From Buttiauxella agrestis (lineage in GTDB: Bacteria; Pseudomonadota; Gammaproteobacteria; Enterobacterales; Enterobacteriaceae): DNA of 64,000 bases. The translations under genes were made by a program, and so were the position numbers. The stretch covers positions 1 through 64,000 of the forward strand of contig NZ_UIGI01000001.1 of assembly GCF_900446255.1 (NCBI RefSeq), given 5' to 3'. Shown one piece after another: positions 24,321 through 33,120 of the stretch; the first letter of the stretch is position 1, and every line of letters begins with the position of its first letter. The notes beneath the pieces are model-generated. The model saw only the letters and a program-made list of their open reading frames with translations, had not been told where the DNA came from and ran no database searches.

Positions 24321-25658
24321 TTAAATGATAAAGGAAAGCAGGAACGTTGCACCCAGTGCCAACACAGAGGCGATAAAAGTCGCCGTTGTATAGTATTTGA
24401 ATGTTTCGTTGAGTGTCGCGCCGCAATACTGTTTCACCAGCCAGAACAGTGAATCAGTGACGATGGTGCAACCAATCGCGCCGGCACCGATAGCAATGGT
24501 GATAATTTCCGGGCTGACGTTGGGATAGAGCGGCAGCATCGGGGCGACAATCGCGGTAGCTCCCATCATGGCGACCGTTGCCGAGCCGACAGCCGCATGC
24601 AGAATTAGGGCGACCAACCAGGCCAGCAAAATCGGGTGCATATGCAAATTCGACAGCAATACCGCCAGCGAATCTGCCAGGCCACTGGTTTTCAGAATCG
24701 CGTTAAACGCACCACCCGCACCGATAATCAGCAAAATATTGGCGATAGAAGCAAAGCCATTTTCGGTATGCGTCAGGAGTTTGTTCATCCCGATATGCTG
24801 GCGGAGCCCCAGCACGTAATAGGCGACAAACACGGCAATAAACATGGCGGTAATCGGGTTGCCGATAAACTCCAGCAGCGTATACAACGTACCGCTTTTC
24901 GCCATATTCAGCTCGGCGATGGTTTTCACCAGCATCAGGCCAATCGGCAGCAATATCGTAAACAGCGTTGCGCCTAATGAAGGGAGTGTTTCTTCGTTAC
25001 GTACTTTCAGATCGGAAAATTCAGCGGGCACCGCTTTAAACGGCAGGCGATTGCCAATCACTTTCAGGAACAGCGGCCCGCCGACTAGCGATGCGGTTAA
25101 ACCGACCAGCAAACCGTACAAAATCACCGTGCCGACATCCGCGCCCAATTTGTTGGTGACAAACATAGCTGCCGGATGTGGTGGAACCACGCAATGCACT
25201 GCCATTAACGCTGTGCACAATGGAATAGCCAGTTTCAGCAAAGAGGTGTTGGTCTTTTTGGCGATTGAAAACGCCAGTGGAATCAGCAACACCACGCCCA
25301 CTTCTACAAATAACGTAATGCCGCAAATCAGACCGACCAAAACCATTATGACGTCAGCAGATAACCATCGGCAGCGCTGGAGCGCGAGGCCAATGCGTTC
25401 CGCACCGCCTGACACTTCCATCATTTTGCCCAGAATCGTACCCAGGCCAATCACTGCCGCGAGGAACCCGAGAGTGCTGCCGATGCCGCTTTCAATAGCA
25501 TTCACCATATCCAGCGGGCTCATGCCCATCATGGTGCCGACAAAGAAACTTGCCAGCAGCAAAGCGAGGAAAGGGTGAAACTTCAGTTTGACGATGGTTA
25601 AAACAATTAAAATGATGCTACTCAGTAGCGTGCCCACAACCCAAATCTGAGATTCCAT
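24321..25658 (-). CDS. dsdX: D-serine permease, GntP family
   Basis: A 445-residue inner-membrane transporter of the gluconate:H+ symporter (GntP) family with about 12 hydrophobic helices. It begins MESQIWVVGTLLSSIILIVL, carries HCVVPPHPAAMFV and GSATVAMMGATAI, typical GntP signatures. Adjacent dsdA and divergent dsdC specify D-serine. GAGGTGAGGT precedes the start. It is the first gene of the dsdXA operon. Confidence 0.94.
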   Translation of the reverse strand: MESQIWVVGTLLSSIILIVLTIVKLKFHPFLALLLASFFVGTMMGMSPLDMVNAIESGIGSTLGFLAAVIGLGTILGKMMEVSGGAERIGLALQRCRWLSADVIMVLVGLICGITLFVEVGVVLLIPLAFSIAKKTNTSLLKLAIPLCTALMAVHCVVPPHPAAMFVTNKLGADVGTVILYGLLVGLTASLVGGPLFLKVIGNRLPFKAVPAEFSDLKVRNEETLPSLGATLFTILLPIGLMLVKTIAELNMAKSGTLYTLLEFIGNPITAMFIAVFVAYYVLGLRQHIGMNKLLTHTENGFASIANILLIIGAGGAFNAILKTSGLADSLAVLLSNLHMHPILLAWLVALILHAAVGSATVAMMGATAIVAPMLPLYPNVSPEIITIAIGAGAIGCTIVTDSLFWLVKQYCGATLNETFKYYTTATFIASVLALGATFLLSFII

Positions 25659-25884
25659 ACCTCACCTCGTTCTGCGATTTATCTGCCGCTATTGGATAAA
25701 AATTGCGCCAGGCTGACAAACGATATAAATGGCATTTCACATGAGCTGAATTGAGGCAAAAGAGTGATTCAGGTCGAAAATAGGGGGGGTAATTTGATTT
25801 TGGTTCGATTTTTCACATCTTAAAACGAAGTTTTCGAGAGCATATTTTACAATGCCGCCATGATTTATCTCTCAGGAAAGCACT

Positions 25885-26808
25885 ATGGATCCGTTACGTG
25901 AAGTCAGAAACCGCCTGCTTAACGGCTGGCAGCTATCAAAACTCTATACTTTTGAAGTGGCTGCCCGGCACCAGTCATTCGCACTGGCGGCAGAAGAACT
26001 TTCGTTAAGTTCCAGTGCGGTCAGTCACCGTATAAACCAGCTTGAGCAGGAGTTAGGGATTCAATTATTTGTGCGTTCACACCGCAAAGTTGAACTGACT
26101 CATGAAGGGAAACGTGTTTTCTGGGCATTGAAATCATCGCTCGATACGCTAAACCAGGAGATTCTGGATATAAAAAACCAGGAGCTTTCGGGCCTGCTGA
26201 CGATTTATTCGCGCCCTTCCATTGCTCAGTGCTGGCTGGTTCCGCTGCTGGGGGATTTTACCCGGCGCTATCCTTCGATTTCCCTGACCATTCTGACCGG
26301 CAACGACAACGTGAATTTGCAGCGCGCTGGTGTTGACCTCGCACTCTATTTTGACGATGCACCCTCTTCGCAGTTATCCCACCATTTCCTGATGGATGAA
26401 GCCATTTTGCCCGTGTGCAGCCCGGAATATGCACAACGTTTTGAATTGCACAATAAGCCTGCGCACCTGCGAAATTGCACGTTGTTACATGACCGCCAGG
26501 CATGGAGTAACGACTCCGGCACTGACGAATGGCACAGTTGGGCGCAACATTTCTCCGTTGATTTACCGCCTTCTTCTGGCATTGGTTTTGACCGCTCAGA
26601 CTTAGCGGTGATCGCCGCTGTGAACCAGGTGGGCGTGGCAATGGGACGGAAAAGACTGGTGCAAAAACGTATCGACAAGGGCGAGTTGGTGGCCCCATTT
26701 GGAGACATGACCCTGAAATGCCATCAGCATTACTACGCCACCACACTTCCTGGGCGGCAGTGGCCTAAAATTGAAGCGTTTATTCAGTGGATGCAGTCAC
26801 AAGTTTGA
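25885..26808 (+). CDS. dsdC: DsdC, LysR-family activator of D-serine utilisation
   Basis: A 307-residue LysR regulator with the winged helix-turn-helix at about residues 20-75 (AARHQSFALAAEELSLSSSA, QLEQELGIQLFVRSHRKVEL) and an effector domain that in E. coli senses D-serine. It is transcribed away from dsdXA, with 226 bp between them that should hold the DsdC sites; I could not place them with confidence. An amino-acid ABC operon follows in the same direction. Confidence 0.94.
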   Translation: MDPLREVRNRLLNGWQLSKLYTFEVAARHQSFALAAEELSLSSSAVSHRINQLEQELGIQLFVRSHRKVELTHEGKRVFWALKSSLDTLNQEILDIKNQELSGLLTIYSRPSIAQCWLVPLLGDFTRRYPSISLTILTGNDNVNLQRAGVDLALYFDDAPSSQLSHHFLMDEAILPVCSPEYAQRFELHNKPAHLRNCTLLHDRQAWSNDSGTDEWHSWAQHFSVDLPPSSGIGFDRSDLAVIAAVNQVGVAMGRKRLVQKRIDKGELVAPFGDMTLKCHQHYYATTLPGRQWPKIEAFIQWMQSQV

Positions 26809-26835
26809 TTTTGTTGTTGCCGCGCCTCGTCAAAT

Positions 26836-26874
26836 TATGTATTTTTATGCAAATTAAATGCATAAATAATTCAT
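26836..26874 (+). promoter_or_regulatory. Possible ARG boxes before the amino-acid ABC operon
   Basis: TGTAT-TTTT-ATGCA within 26836-26853 fits the ARG-box pattern TGAAT-N4-ATTCA with two mismatches, and a second AT-rich palindromic tract with ATTCA follows 3 bp later but one base out of register. If ArgR binds here the importer would serve arginine or other basic amino acids. Weak evidence. Confidence 0.3.
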
Positions 26875-26886
26875 CAGGAGCGTCAC

Positions 26887-27666
26887 ATGTTAAGGATGTT
26901 TGCCAAGTCAGTTCTTTTAGCCGGGTGCATGGTTTCCACCGTTCTCACTTCCGCCTACGCCGCACAGCAGACTTATGTGGTCGGCTCTGGCGGCACTTAC
27001 CGTCCATTTGAATTTGAAAATAGCCAGAAGCAACTGGAAGGCTTCGATATCGACATCATTAAAGCTATCGCTAAAGCGGAAGGCTTTGATATCAAACTGG
27101 TTAACACGCCGTGGGAAGGTATTTTCGCCACCCTGAATTCTGGCGATCGCGACATTATTATTTCCGGCATCACCATCACCGACAAGCGTAAAGCGATGGT
27201 CGATTTCTCCGCGCCTTACTTCCCGGCAGAGCAATCCATCGTGGTACCAAATGATTCCAAAGTGGATTCTGTTAATGCGCTCAAAGGTAAGAAAGTCGGC
27301 GTGGTGAACTCCAGTGCGGGTGACACCGTGGTTTCCGACACTCTGGGTAAAAACAGCACCGACATCAAACGTTTTGATAACACGCCATTGATGCTACAAG
27401 AGCTGGCTGAAGACGGTATCGACGCGGCTGTTGGTGACGTTGGCGTGGTGAAGTACTACATCAAATCTCACCCGGAAAAAGCGCTGAAAGCCGTTAAAGA
27501 CGACAAATTTGAACGCCAGTATTTCGGTATCGCGGTCGCAAAAGATAACCAGGAGCTGTTGGGTAAAATTAACTCCGGCCTGAAGAAAATCGTTGCCGAT
27601 GGGACTTACGCAAAAATCTATTCCACCTGGTTTGATAGCAACGTTCCAACCCTCCCCGCTGAATAA
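26887..27666 (+). CDS. Amino-acid ABC transporter, periplasmic binding protein
   Basis: A 259-residue family-3 solute-binding protein. The signal peptide spans about residues 1-25 and ends SAYA before AQQT; a Cys inside it (LLAGC) resembles a lipobox, so lipidation cannot be excluded. The mature part has the family signature GFDIDIIKAIAKAEGFDIKL and the ligand segment RDIIISGITITDKRK. Followed by a permease and ATPase gene, it is the first gene of a polar amino-acid importer. The ligand is unknown; basic amino acids or glutamine are typical. AGGAG precedes the ATG. Confidence 0.88.
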   Translation: MLRMFAKSVLLAGCMVSTVLTSAYAAQQTYVVGSGGTYRPFEFENSQKQLEGFDIDIIKAIAKAEGFDIKLVNTPWEGIFATLNSGDRDIIISGITITDKRKAMVDFSAPYFPAEQSIVVPNDSKVDSVNALKGKKVGVVNSSAGDTVVSDTLGKNSTDIKRFDNTPLMLQELAEDGIDAAVGDVGVVKYYIKSHPEKALKAVKDDKFERQYFGIAVAKDNQELLGKINSGLKKIVADGTYAKIYSTWFDSNVPTLPAE

Positions 27667-27670
27667 TTTG

Positions 27671-27798
27671 TTATACCCGTTAGCATTCGAGTTGCAGCCA
27701 GGCGGCAAGAGAGTCAGTCCCCAGGAGCTTACTTGAGTAAGTGACTGGGGCTAGGGAGCGCAGCCAACACCCCTGCAGCTTGAAGGATAATGGGTATA
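27671..27798. repeat. ERIC element between ABC binding-protein and permease genes
   Basis: Terminal TATACCC and GGGTATA frame about 128 bp with the ERIC centre (CCCCAGGAGCTTACTTGAGT then AAGTGACTGGGG), a close match to the sequences used as ERIC primers. It lies inside an apparent operon and would be transcribed as a long hairpin. Confidence 0.92.
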
Positions 27799-27834
27799 TG
27801 ACTCGGGGCCGCTTCGGCCCCAACAAGGACAGGT

Positions 27835-28599
27835 ATGACCGGATTTCGCTGGGAGATAATCTCAGAATACGCGCCGCTATTTATGCAAGGCGCGATCATG
27901 ACCATCAAGTGCACCATCATCTGCGTTATTTTAGGCACCACCTGGGGCTTGTTGCTTGGGCTAGGCCGCATGGCGCACGCTGAAGATGGCCCGTGGAAAC
28001 ACGTGCTGCGTTACGCTGTGCAGTGGCCAGTGCGCGTTTATGTGAGCGCCTTCCGTGGCACGCCATTGTTTGTGCAAATCATGGTGGTTCATTTTGCGCT
28101 GGTGCCGCTGTTTATTAACCCGCGTGACGGCATGTTTGTGACCAGCGGACTGATGTCGGTGGATTTCGCCCGCATGCTGCGCTCTGAATACGGCGCGTTT
28201 CTTTCGTGCGTGGTGGCGATTACGCTGAATGCGGGAGCTTACGTTTCGGAAATTTTCCGCGCTGGTATTCAGTCAATCGACAAAGGCCAGATGGAAGCGT
28301 CACGTGCACTGGGAATGGGATGGGGAAAAACGATGCGCAAAGTGATTTTGCCGCAGGCGTTCCGCCGCATCCTGCCGCCGTTGGGCAATAATGCTATCGC
28401 CATCGTGAAAGATTCTTCACTGGCTTCAGCGATTGGTCTGGCCGATCTGGCTTATGCAGCGCGTACTGTTTCTGGCGCTTATGCGACGTATTGGGAACCG
28501 TACCTGACAATTTCATTAGTTTATTGGGTGCTGACGTTCCTGCTTTCGCTGATGGTGCAACACATGGAAAAGAGGTTTGGCAAAAGTGATTCACGTTAA
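27835..28599 (+). CDS. Amino-acid ABC transporter, permease
   Basis: A 254-residue inner-membrane permease of the His/Glu/Gln/Arg subfamily. The EAA coupling loop is visible ([28 protein letters not shown] region), with hydrophobic segments before and after it and the subfamily motif [10 protein letters not shown]. It overlaps the ATPase gene by 14 bp. An ERIC copy separates it from the binding-protein gene, but there is no other promoter or terminator obvious in the gap. Confidence 0.9.
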   Translation: MTGFRWEIISEYAPLFMQGAIMTIKCTIICVILGTTWGLLLGLGRMAHAEDGPWKHVLRYAVQWPVRVYVSAFRGTPLFVQIMVVHFALVPLFINPRDGMFVTSGLMSVDFARMLRSEYGAFLSCVVAITLNAGAYVSEIFRAGIQSIDKGQMEASRALGMGWGKTMRKVILPQAFRRILPPLGNNAIAIVKDSSLASAIGLADLAYAARTVSGAYATYWEPYLTISLVYWVLTFLLSLMVQHMEKRFGKSDSR

Positions 28600-29308
28600 A
28601 GACTTGCAGAAACAGTTTGGCAAAACCCATGTGCTGCGCGGTATTTCATGTGATATCGCGCCGCAAGAAGTGGTGTGCGTCATTGGTCCGTCCGGTTCCG
28701 GGAAAAGTACTTTCCTGCGTTGTCTGAACGCGCTGGAAAAACCAGACGGCGGTGAAGTCGTGGTCAACGGTTACGCGGTTCATGACCCGAAAACCAACCT
28801 GAATACGCTGCGTTCTGGCGTCGGCATGGTCTTCCAGCGTTTCAACCTGTTCCCGCATATGACGGTGCTGGAAAACCTGACGATGGCGCCGATCTCGCTT
28901 AAAGGTTTGTCGAAAGCCGAAGCCGTGTCACGTGCCGAAAAGCTGCTACAAAAGGTGGGATTGATCGACAAGATTGACGCCTGGCCGTCGAGCCTTTCCG
29001 GTGGACAGCAGCAGCGTGTGGCGATTGCGCGTGCACTGGCAATGGAGCCGTCGATCATTTTGTTTGATGAGCCAACTTCAGCGCTCGACCCTGAACTGGT
29101 GGGCGAAGTGCTGGCGGTCATGAAACAGCTGGCGCTGGAAGGGATGACGATGGTTATCGTCACCCACGAAATGGGCTTTGCCCGAGAAGTCGCTGACCGC
29201 GTGGTGTTTATCGATCAGGGCGTGATTCAGGAGCAGGGGCCGCCGTCGCAACTGTTCAGCAACCCGACCAACCCGCGTACCAAAGAGTTCTTGAGTAAGG
29301 TGCTTTAA
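28586..29308 (+). CDS. Amino-acid ABC transporter, ATP-binding protein
   Basis: A 240-residue ABC ATPase of the polar amino-acid type. Walker A is GPSGSGKST, the signature is [19 protein letters not shown], Walker B is [14 protein letters not shown], and the H-loop is [20 protein letters not shown] at 28586 with AAGAGG about 10 bases upstream gives the family start [12 protein letters not shown]; an upstream TTG lies too close to the ribosome-binding site. It overlaps the permease gene and converges on emrD. Confidence 0.92.
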   Translation: MIHVKDLQKQFGKTHVLRGISCDIAPQEVVCVIGPSGSGKSTFLRCLNALEKPDGGEVVVNGYAVHDPKTNLNTLRSGVGMVFQRFNLFPHMTVLENLTMAPISLKGLSKAEAVSRAEKLLQKVGLIDKIDAWPSSLSGGQQQRVAIARALAMEPSIILFDEPTSALDPELVGEVLAVMKQLALEGMTMVIVTHEMGFAREVADRVVFIDQGVIQEQGPPSQLFSNPTNPRTKEFLSKVL

Positions 29309-29326
29309 TTTCGGGCATGGGGAAAC

Positions 29327-30511
29327 TTACACCGTTTCCCCATGCTGCTGAAAACGATGCGCCAGCGGCAACCAGCAGAACAGAATCATCACGCCCATCG
29401 CGGTCATTAACATGCCGAGGCTGAATTGCCCGGTTTGTGGCAGCAACGCTGAAAACCACGCCATTGCGCCTGATCCAATATTTTGCAGCCCGCCCACAAG
29501 CGCCCCTGCGGTGCCTGCCAGGAACGGAAACGGCTCCATTGCACCGCTGGTCGCCAGCGGGAATAACATGCCTGCGCCGAAGAAGAACAGCGCGGCTGGC
29601 ACCAACAGCGTCCAGATATTCATCACTCCCAGCCAGCCTGGGATCCACATCAGGATGCCAGCAAACAGGCAGCTTAAAACCGCTTGCCACATCAGCGATG
29701 AAAAGCGCGCGTTTTGCCGCCCGGCATACCAGGAGCCAAAAAAGGCGGCAGGAATCGGCAGAATGAACAGAATACTCACCACCACGCCATTAAGCCCCAA
29801 AACGCCGCCCATCAACACGCCAGAGCAGGCTTCAAACACGGCAACACCGGCAAGACCACCGACCAGCATCAGCAAATAACAATTAAACGAACCACTGCCG
29901 AGCAGCGTTTTATAGCTCGCCATCAGCCGTTGCGGTTTTTCCTGAACCGGGCGCGTTTCCGGCAGCCAGCGCAGCATGCAGAACGCCACAATCATGCACA
30001 GCACCAGCAGGAAACCGTAGCAAGCGCGCCAGCCCCACACGGAGTCAAGCATTCCGCCAATCACCGGCGCCATGAGTGGGCTAACCAGAATTCCCATATT
30101 CAACAAACTGTTAGCAGAGCGAAGCGATGCACCTTCGTAAAGGTCACGTGGCATGGTCCGCGCCATGACGCCCGCAACGCCCGTCCCCATTCCCTGCAAC
30201 GCGCTGGCAATCACTAGCGCAGTTAAATTTGTTGTAAACAGCGCCCACAGAGTGGCGAGGATGAAAATGCTCATGCCAGTGAGAATGACCGGGCGACGGC
30301 CAATGCGGTCTGAAATTGGCCCGTAGACAAGTTGTGATAAGCCATAGGTCAGCAAATAAGCCGCCATCACCTGCTGGATTGCGCCGCTGCGCACGCCGAA
30401 GTCGCGAGCCATATCGGGAATTGAGGGGATATAAATGGTTTGCGTCATTTGTCCGACAGCAACCAACAGAATCAACATCATCAGAAGGTGAATATTGGCT
30501 AACTTTTTCAT
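29327..30511 (-). CDS. emrD: EmrD multidrug efflux MFS transporter
   Basis: A 394-residue proton-driven 12-helix drug exporter of the DHA1 family, same length as E. coli EmrD. The start MKKLANIHLLMMLILLVAVG at 30511 matches the family, and the frame upstream of it is unsupported. The MFS motif between helices 2 and 3 reads YGPISDRIGRRPVIL; the C-terminal half has AALFFFGAGMLFPLATSGAM, near-identical to the E. coli protein as recalled. The tisB/istR locus lies just upstream, as in E. coli. Confidence 0.96.
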   Translation of the reverse strand: MKKLANIHLLMMLILLVAVGQMTQTIYIPSIPDMARDFGVRSGAIQQVMAAYLLTYGLSQLVYGPISDRIGRRPVILTGMSIFILATLWALFTTNLTALVIASALQGMGTGVAGVMARTMPRDLYEGASLRSANSLLNMGILVSPLMAPVIGGMLDSVWGWRACYGFLLVLCMIVAFCMLRWLPETRPVQEKPQRLMASYKTLLGSGSFNCYLLMLVGGLAGVAVFEACSGVLMGGVLGLNGVVVSILFILPIPAAFFGSWYAGRQNARFSSLMWQAVLSCLFAGILMWIPGWLGVMNIWTLLVPAALFFFGAGMLFPLATSGAMEPFPFLAGTAGALVGGLQNIGSGAMAWFSALLPQTGQFSLGMLMTAMGVMILFCWLPLAHRFQQHGETV

Positions 30512-30709
30512 TTTCTCAGGTGTTATTTTGGGTATAGATGCCAATTGCCAGTTTATAAAACTGACTGTGCCAAAAAATCGAGAGGAATCTACCACACAAA
30601 GACCATGAAACCCTATCGCCTGACACCTTTTGAACCAGAGATAAAATGGCAGCCTGTAAAGCCTCAACGGCAATTTTTGTTGCCAGCGAAACGGCTGCGG
30701 AGATTTATA

Positions 30710-30737
30710 AAAGGGAGGCGGTTTCCCGCCTCCCTTT
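30710..30737 (-). terminator. Intrinsic terminator of the tisB mRNA
   Basis: AAAGGGAGGCGG and CCGCCTCCCTTT form a near-perfect stem just after the tisB stop; on the minus strand it is followed by TTTTATAAAT. Confidence 0.82.
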
Positions 30738-30759
30738 GGTGCGACTTGAAGGCCAGGAA

Positions 30760-30849
30760 TTACTTAAAGTATTTCATGGCGACTTCAAGCAGTTGCAGTA
30801 ACGCAACCATGAGTTTCAGAAACGCAATAGCCAGTCCCATCAAGCCCAT
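30760..30849 (-). CDS. tisB: TisB, SOS-induced type I toxin peptide
   Basis: A 29-codon gene encoding MGLMGLAIAFLKLMVALLQL followed by LEVAMKYFK, the exact length and amphipathic pattern of E. coli TisB, which inserts in the inner membrane, collapses proton motive force and promotes persistence. Residues in the KLxVAxLQLL core and the C-terminal KYxK are shared with the E. coli peptide as recalled. AGGAG lies 9 bp before the ATG. It is directly upstream of emrD, has a LexA box about 200 bp upstream, and a divergent antitoxin RNA gene. Confidence 0.93.
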   Translation of the reverse strand: MGLMGLAIAFLKLMVALLQLLEVAMKYFK

Positions 30850-30921
30850 ACGCTTTTTCTCCTGTAGTCAGGAGCACTTTCAGCTGACGAGCCTTTCCGC
30901 TGCCTGTAGCCAGCTGAATTT

Positions 30922-30941
30922 GTTGAGGTTGTACGATGTGC
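30922..30941 (-). promoter_or_regulatory. IstR-binding site in the tisB mRNA leader
   Basis: The plus-strand sequence here matches the first 20 bases of istR at 18 of 20 positions. Because tisB is read from the minus strand, its mRNA is complementary to IstR across this tract, with one mismatch and one G-U pair. It lies about 75 nt upstream of the tisB start, the region where IstR blocks standby ribosome loading in E. coli. Confidence 0.85.
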
Positions 30942-31054
30942 CCCTCCGAGGTTAAGACACTGACGGCACCACCCGTTTCAGCCAGGACTTGAATTGCGCG
31001 GCGGTTTGCGGCCCTCAGAGCACATCACTTCCAACACACTCAGTATATCTATTT

Positions 31055-31074
31055 TACTGTATAAATAAACAGTA
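31055..31074. promoter_or_regulatory. LexA box of the tisB/istR locus
   Basis: TACTGTATAAATAAACAGTA has perfect CTGT and ACAG arms and matches the LexA consensus at nearly every position. Placed between the divergent tisB and istR transcripts, it should repress the tisB mRNA, and possibly a longer istR transcript, until SOS induction. Confidence 0.92.
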
Positions 31075-31177
31075 AAATGATGAAAATGCGAACAGCTTCG
31101 CAAGCCACAGATTTATGCGGTGCTCACAATAGCAGCAAGTATTTGCGCCAGTTCGGCTTTCGTCGTATATTTGGGAG

Positions 31178-31258
31178 GTTGATGTTGTACGGTGTGCGAA
31201 GCAGTAAAAGCACTAGCAGCAAAAACAAAAGACCTCGCCTCACCAGCGGGGTTTTTTG
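31178..31258 (+). ncRNA. istR: IstR antitoxin small RNA (IstR-1 type)
   Basis: A promoter with -35 TTGCGC (31143-31148), 17-bp spacer and -10 TATATT (31166-31171) predicts a start at 31178. The RNA would begin GUUGAUGUUGUACGGUGUGC, similar to the E. coli IstR-1 5' end as recalled, and pairs with the tisB leader. A terminator stem CCTCGC/GCGGGG at 31234-31252 followed by six T ends it at about 81 nt. A longer LexA-controlled form starting nearer 31085 is possible. Confidence 0.85.
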
Positions 31259-31281
31259 TTTTTATAAGATATGAAATTTAC

Positions 31282-31584
31282 TTAGTTATAAAACCCTTGT
31301 GGAACCGACTGCCCGAAGCCATCACCGCTGTCGGTGCTGTTATCACGTCGCCCGCGAGCTTCAAGTCTGTCGGCGCGCATTTGTTCGCTTATCTCTCTGC
31401 GCTGCTCCGTCGTTAAATTCTCACGGCCATAATAGTGATCCGGATATTGCGAGCGCATGATTAATGCCTCGTTGGTCTCGGTCGGGCTAAGGGTTTTATG
31501 CCCGTCATAGCCTGACGTATCAGTCGATGAGCAACCAATAATGGCGAGCGGGATAAGCAATATCAAAGCGTATTTATAAGCCAT
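31282..31584 (-). CDS. Hypothetical small lipoprotein
   Basis: A 100-residue protein I do not recognise. It has a signal peptide with lipobox IIGC (Cys18), so it is probably an envelope lipoprotein, followed by a polar tail rich in Asp, Arg, Glu and Gly (EQRREISEQMRADRLEARGR). A good AGGAAGAG ribosome-binding site precedes the ATG. It stands alone between istR and a DUF5666 gene, at the point where synteny with E. coli changes. No function can be assigned. Confidence 0.75.
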   Translation of the reverse strand: MAYKYALILLIPLAIIGCSSTDTSGYDGHKTLSPTETNEALIMRSQYPDHYYGRENLTTEQRREISEQMRADRLEARGRRDNSTDSGDGFGQSVPQGFYN

Positions 31585-31783
31585 ATCTCTTCCTGAACCA
31601 GCACGATGGATAACGAATTCACGCAGCGTATCATGGATAGTTTAGCTGCGACTGTCTGCCGCCACACGATTCGGCGAAATGTTTAATCACACTCTTTCAG
31701 CCCACTTTTCTCACCGTTTTTCATTTGCGAATTACCCTTAATAAGCTTGCTAATAATTCATGAACTGAATACTGGAGAGAAAC

Positions 31784-32401
31784 ATGATTAAGCCTTGTTT
31801 TTCCGCTTTGTTGCTCAGTGCTTTACTGCTGAGTGCCGGAGCCATGGCTGCTGGATCTGAAAATGTCATCAGGCCCGTGCGAGGCACCATCGACGCGGTG
31901 GAGGGGAATACGCTCAAAATCACCACGCGCCAGGGCGAGAAGCTCGACGTCGCGCTAACAGATGAAACCAAAGTCAATAGCGTCAGCGAGGCGAAAATCA
32001 GCGATATCAAGCCTGATAGCTTTATAGGCACCGCCGCCGTGCAACAGGCGGATGGCACGCTAAAGGCGCTGGAAGTCCATGTTTTTGCACCCAGTTTACG
32101 TGGTTCAGGCGAAGGATTTAATCCCTTTGAATCTGCGGATGGGAATGTGAACACCATGACTAACGGCACCGTAGGTAAGCTGGTGAATAGTCAGGGTCGG
32201 ACGATGACAGTGAAGGTTAAGGATCAGGAGAAAACGGTTATCGTGCCAGACGATGTGCCTGTGGTTTTGATTGCCCCGGGCGATCGCAAATTGCTGCAAC
32301 CGGGTACAAAAGTGGTGCTGCACGTGACAAAAGACGACAAAGGGCCGTTCGTCGTGCGCGGTGTTTCTGCGGGTAAAGACGGGCTGACGCCGCCGATGTA
32401 A
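31784..32401 (+). CDS. DUF5666-type secreted protein
   Basis: A 205-residue protein with a signal peptide cleaved near residue 22 (AMA before AGSEN). Two related beta-rich repeats follow: the first around RPVRGTIDAVEGNTLKITTR and the second around VGKLVNSQGRTMTVKVKDQE, each ending in a KVxL or VVLH strand. This pattern is typical of DUF5666 periplasmic proteins, whose role is unknown. GGAGAG lies before the ATG. It converges on yiaD across a shared hairpin. Confidence 0.75.
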   Translation: MIKPCFSALLLSALLLSAGAMAAGSENVIRPVRGTIDAVEGNTLKITTRQGEKLDVALTDETKVNSVSEAKISDIKPDSFIGTAAVQQADGTLKALEVHVFAPSLRGSGEGFNPFESADGNVNTMTNGTVGKLVNSQGRTMTVKVKDQEKTVIVPDDVPVVLIAPGDRKLLQPGTKVVLHVTKDDKGPFVVRGVSAGKDGLTPPM

Positions 32402-32420
32402 ATGCCTGGGTACAAAATAT

Positions 32421-32447
32421 TTCGCCCCGGCACAGCGCCCGGGCGAA
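32421..32447. terminator. Hairpin between the DUF5666 gene and yiaD
   Basis: TTCGCCC and GGGCGAA close a GC-rich loop between two convergent genes; the minus strand continues into ATATTTTGT, so it may end both transcripts. Confidence 0.55.
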
Positions 32448-32457
32448 TTAAAGCCGA

Positions 32458-33120
32458 TTAAGACAGCGGGCTAAGCGTTATTTCTACGCGGCGGTTCTGC
32501 GCTTTGCCTTCAGCTGTGCTGTTGCTGGCGATTGGATTTGCCGGGCCAGCCCCTGTGGAACGCACGCGGTTTGCGGCCACGCCTTGCGTGATAAGCGCGC
32601 TACCCACGCCGTCTGCACGTTGCTGTGAGAGCTTCATATTCAGCTCCTGGCTGCCGGTGCTGTCGGTGTAACCCACAACGTTAACCGCCGTTTTTGGATA
32701 CTCTTTCAGGACCATTGCCACGCCGGTTAAGGTATTTGCACCAGCCGGTTTCAGCGTCGCGCTGCTGCTATCAAAGGTCACATTATTTGGCATGTTCAGC
32801 ACGATGTTGTCGCCATTACGCGTCACACTTACGCCTGTTCCCTGCATCTTGTCGCGAAGTTTAGCTTCCTGCACATCCATGTAGTAACCCACGCCACCAC
32901 CTAAAGCTGCACCCGCAGCGGCACCGATCAGTGCGCCTTTGCCGCGATCTTTCTTGGATGAGGAAAGTACGCCTACGCCCGCCCCAACCAGCGAGCCGAT
33001 GCCTGCTCCAATACCTGATTTCCCTGCTTCACGTTCGCCGGTGTAAGGGTTGGTCGTACAACCAGAAACTGCTAACGTGCCGCAAACAATGGCGGCAATC
33101 ATCATGACGCGTTTTTTCAT
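32458..33120 (-). CDS. yiaD: YiaD, OmpA-family outer-membrane lipoprotein
   Basis: A 220-residue lipoprotein: lipobox VSGC (Cys21), a glycine-zipper segment (GIGAGIGSLVGAGVGV and GALIGAAAGAALGGGVGYYM) and a C-terminal OmpA-like peptidoglycan-binding domain (NVVGYTDSTGSQELNMKLSQ, AQNRRVEI). In E. coli YiaD was found as a suppressor of a BamD defect. It is divergent from bisC, as in E. coli. All key OmpA-C residues (Asp and Arg of TDSTGS and NRRVEI) are present. Confidence 0.93.
   Translation of the reverse strand: MKKRVMMIAAIVCGTLAVSGCTTNPYTGEREAGKSGIGAGIGSLVGAGVGVLSSSKKDRGKGALIGAAAGAALGGGVGYYMDVQEAKLRDKMQGTGVSVTRNGDNIVLNMPNNVTFDSSSATLKPAGANTLTGVAMVLKEYPKTAVNVVGYTDSTGSQELNMKLSQQRADGVGSALITQGVAANRVRSTGAGPANPIASNSTAEGKAQNRRVEITLSPLS

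Noticed and set aside
30545-30955. Open frame with an internal MKPYRLTPFEPEIKW start, plus strand, across the tisB region
   Set aside because: It crosses the tisB gene, its terminator and the IstR target on the opposite strand; a far-off AGAGGA is the only support. Those elements explain the sequence better.
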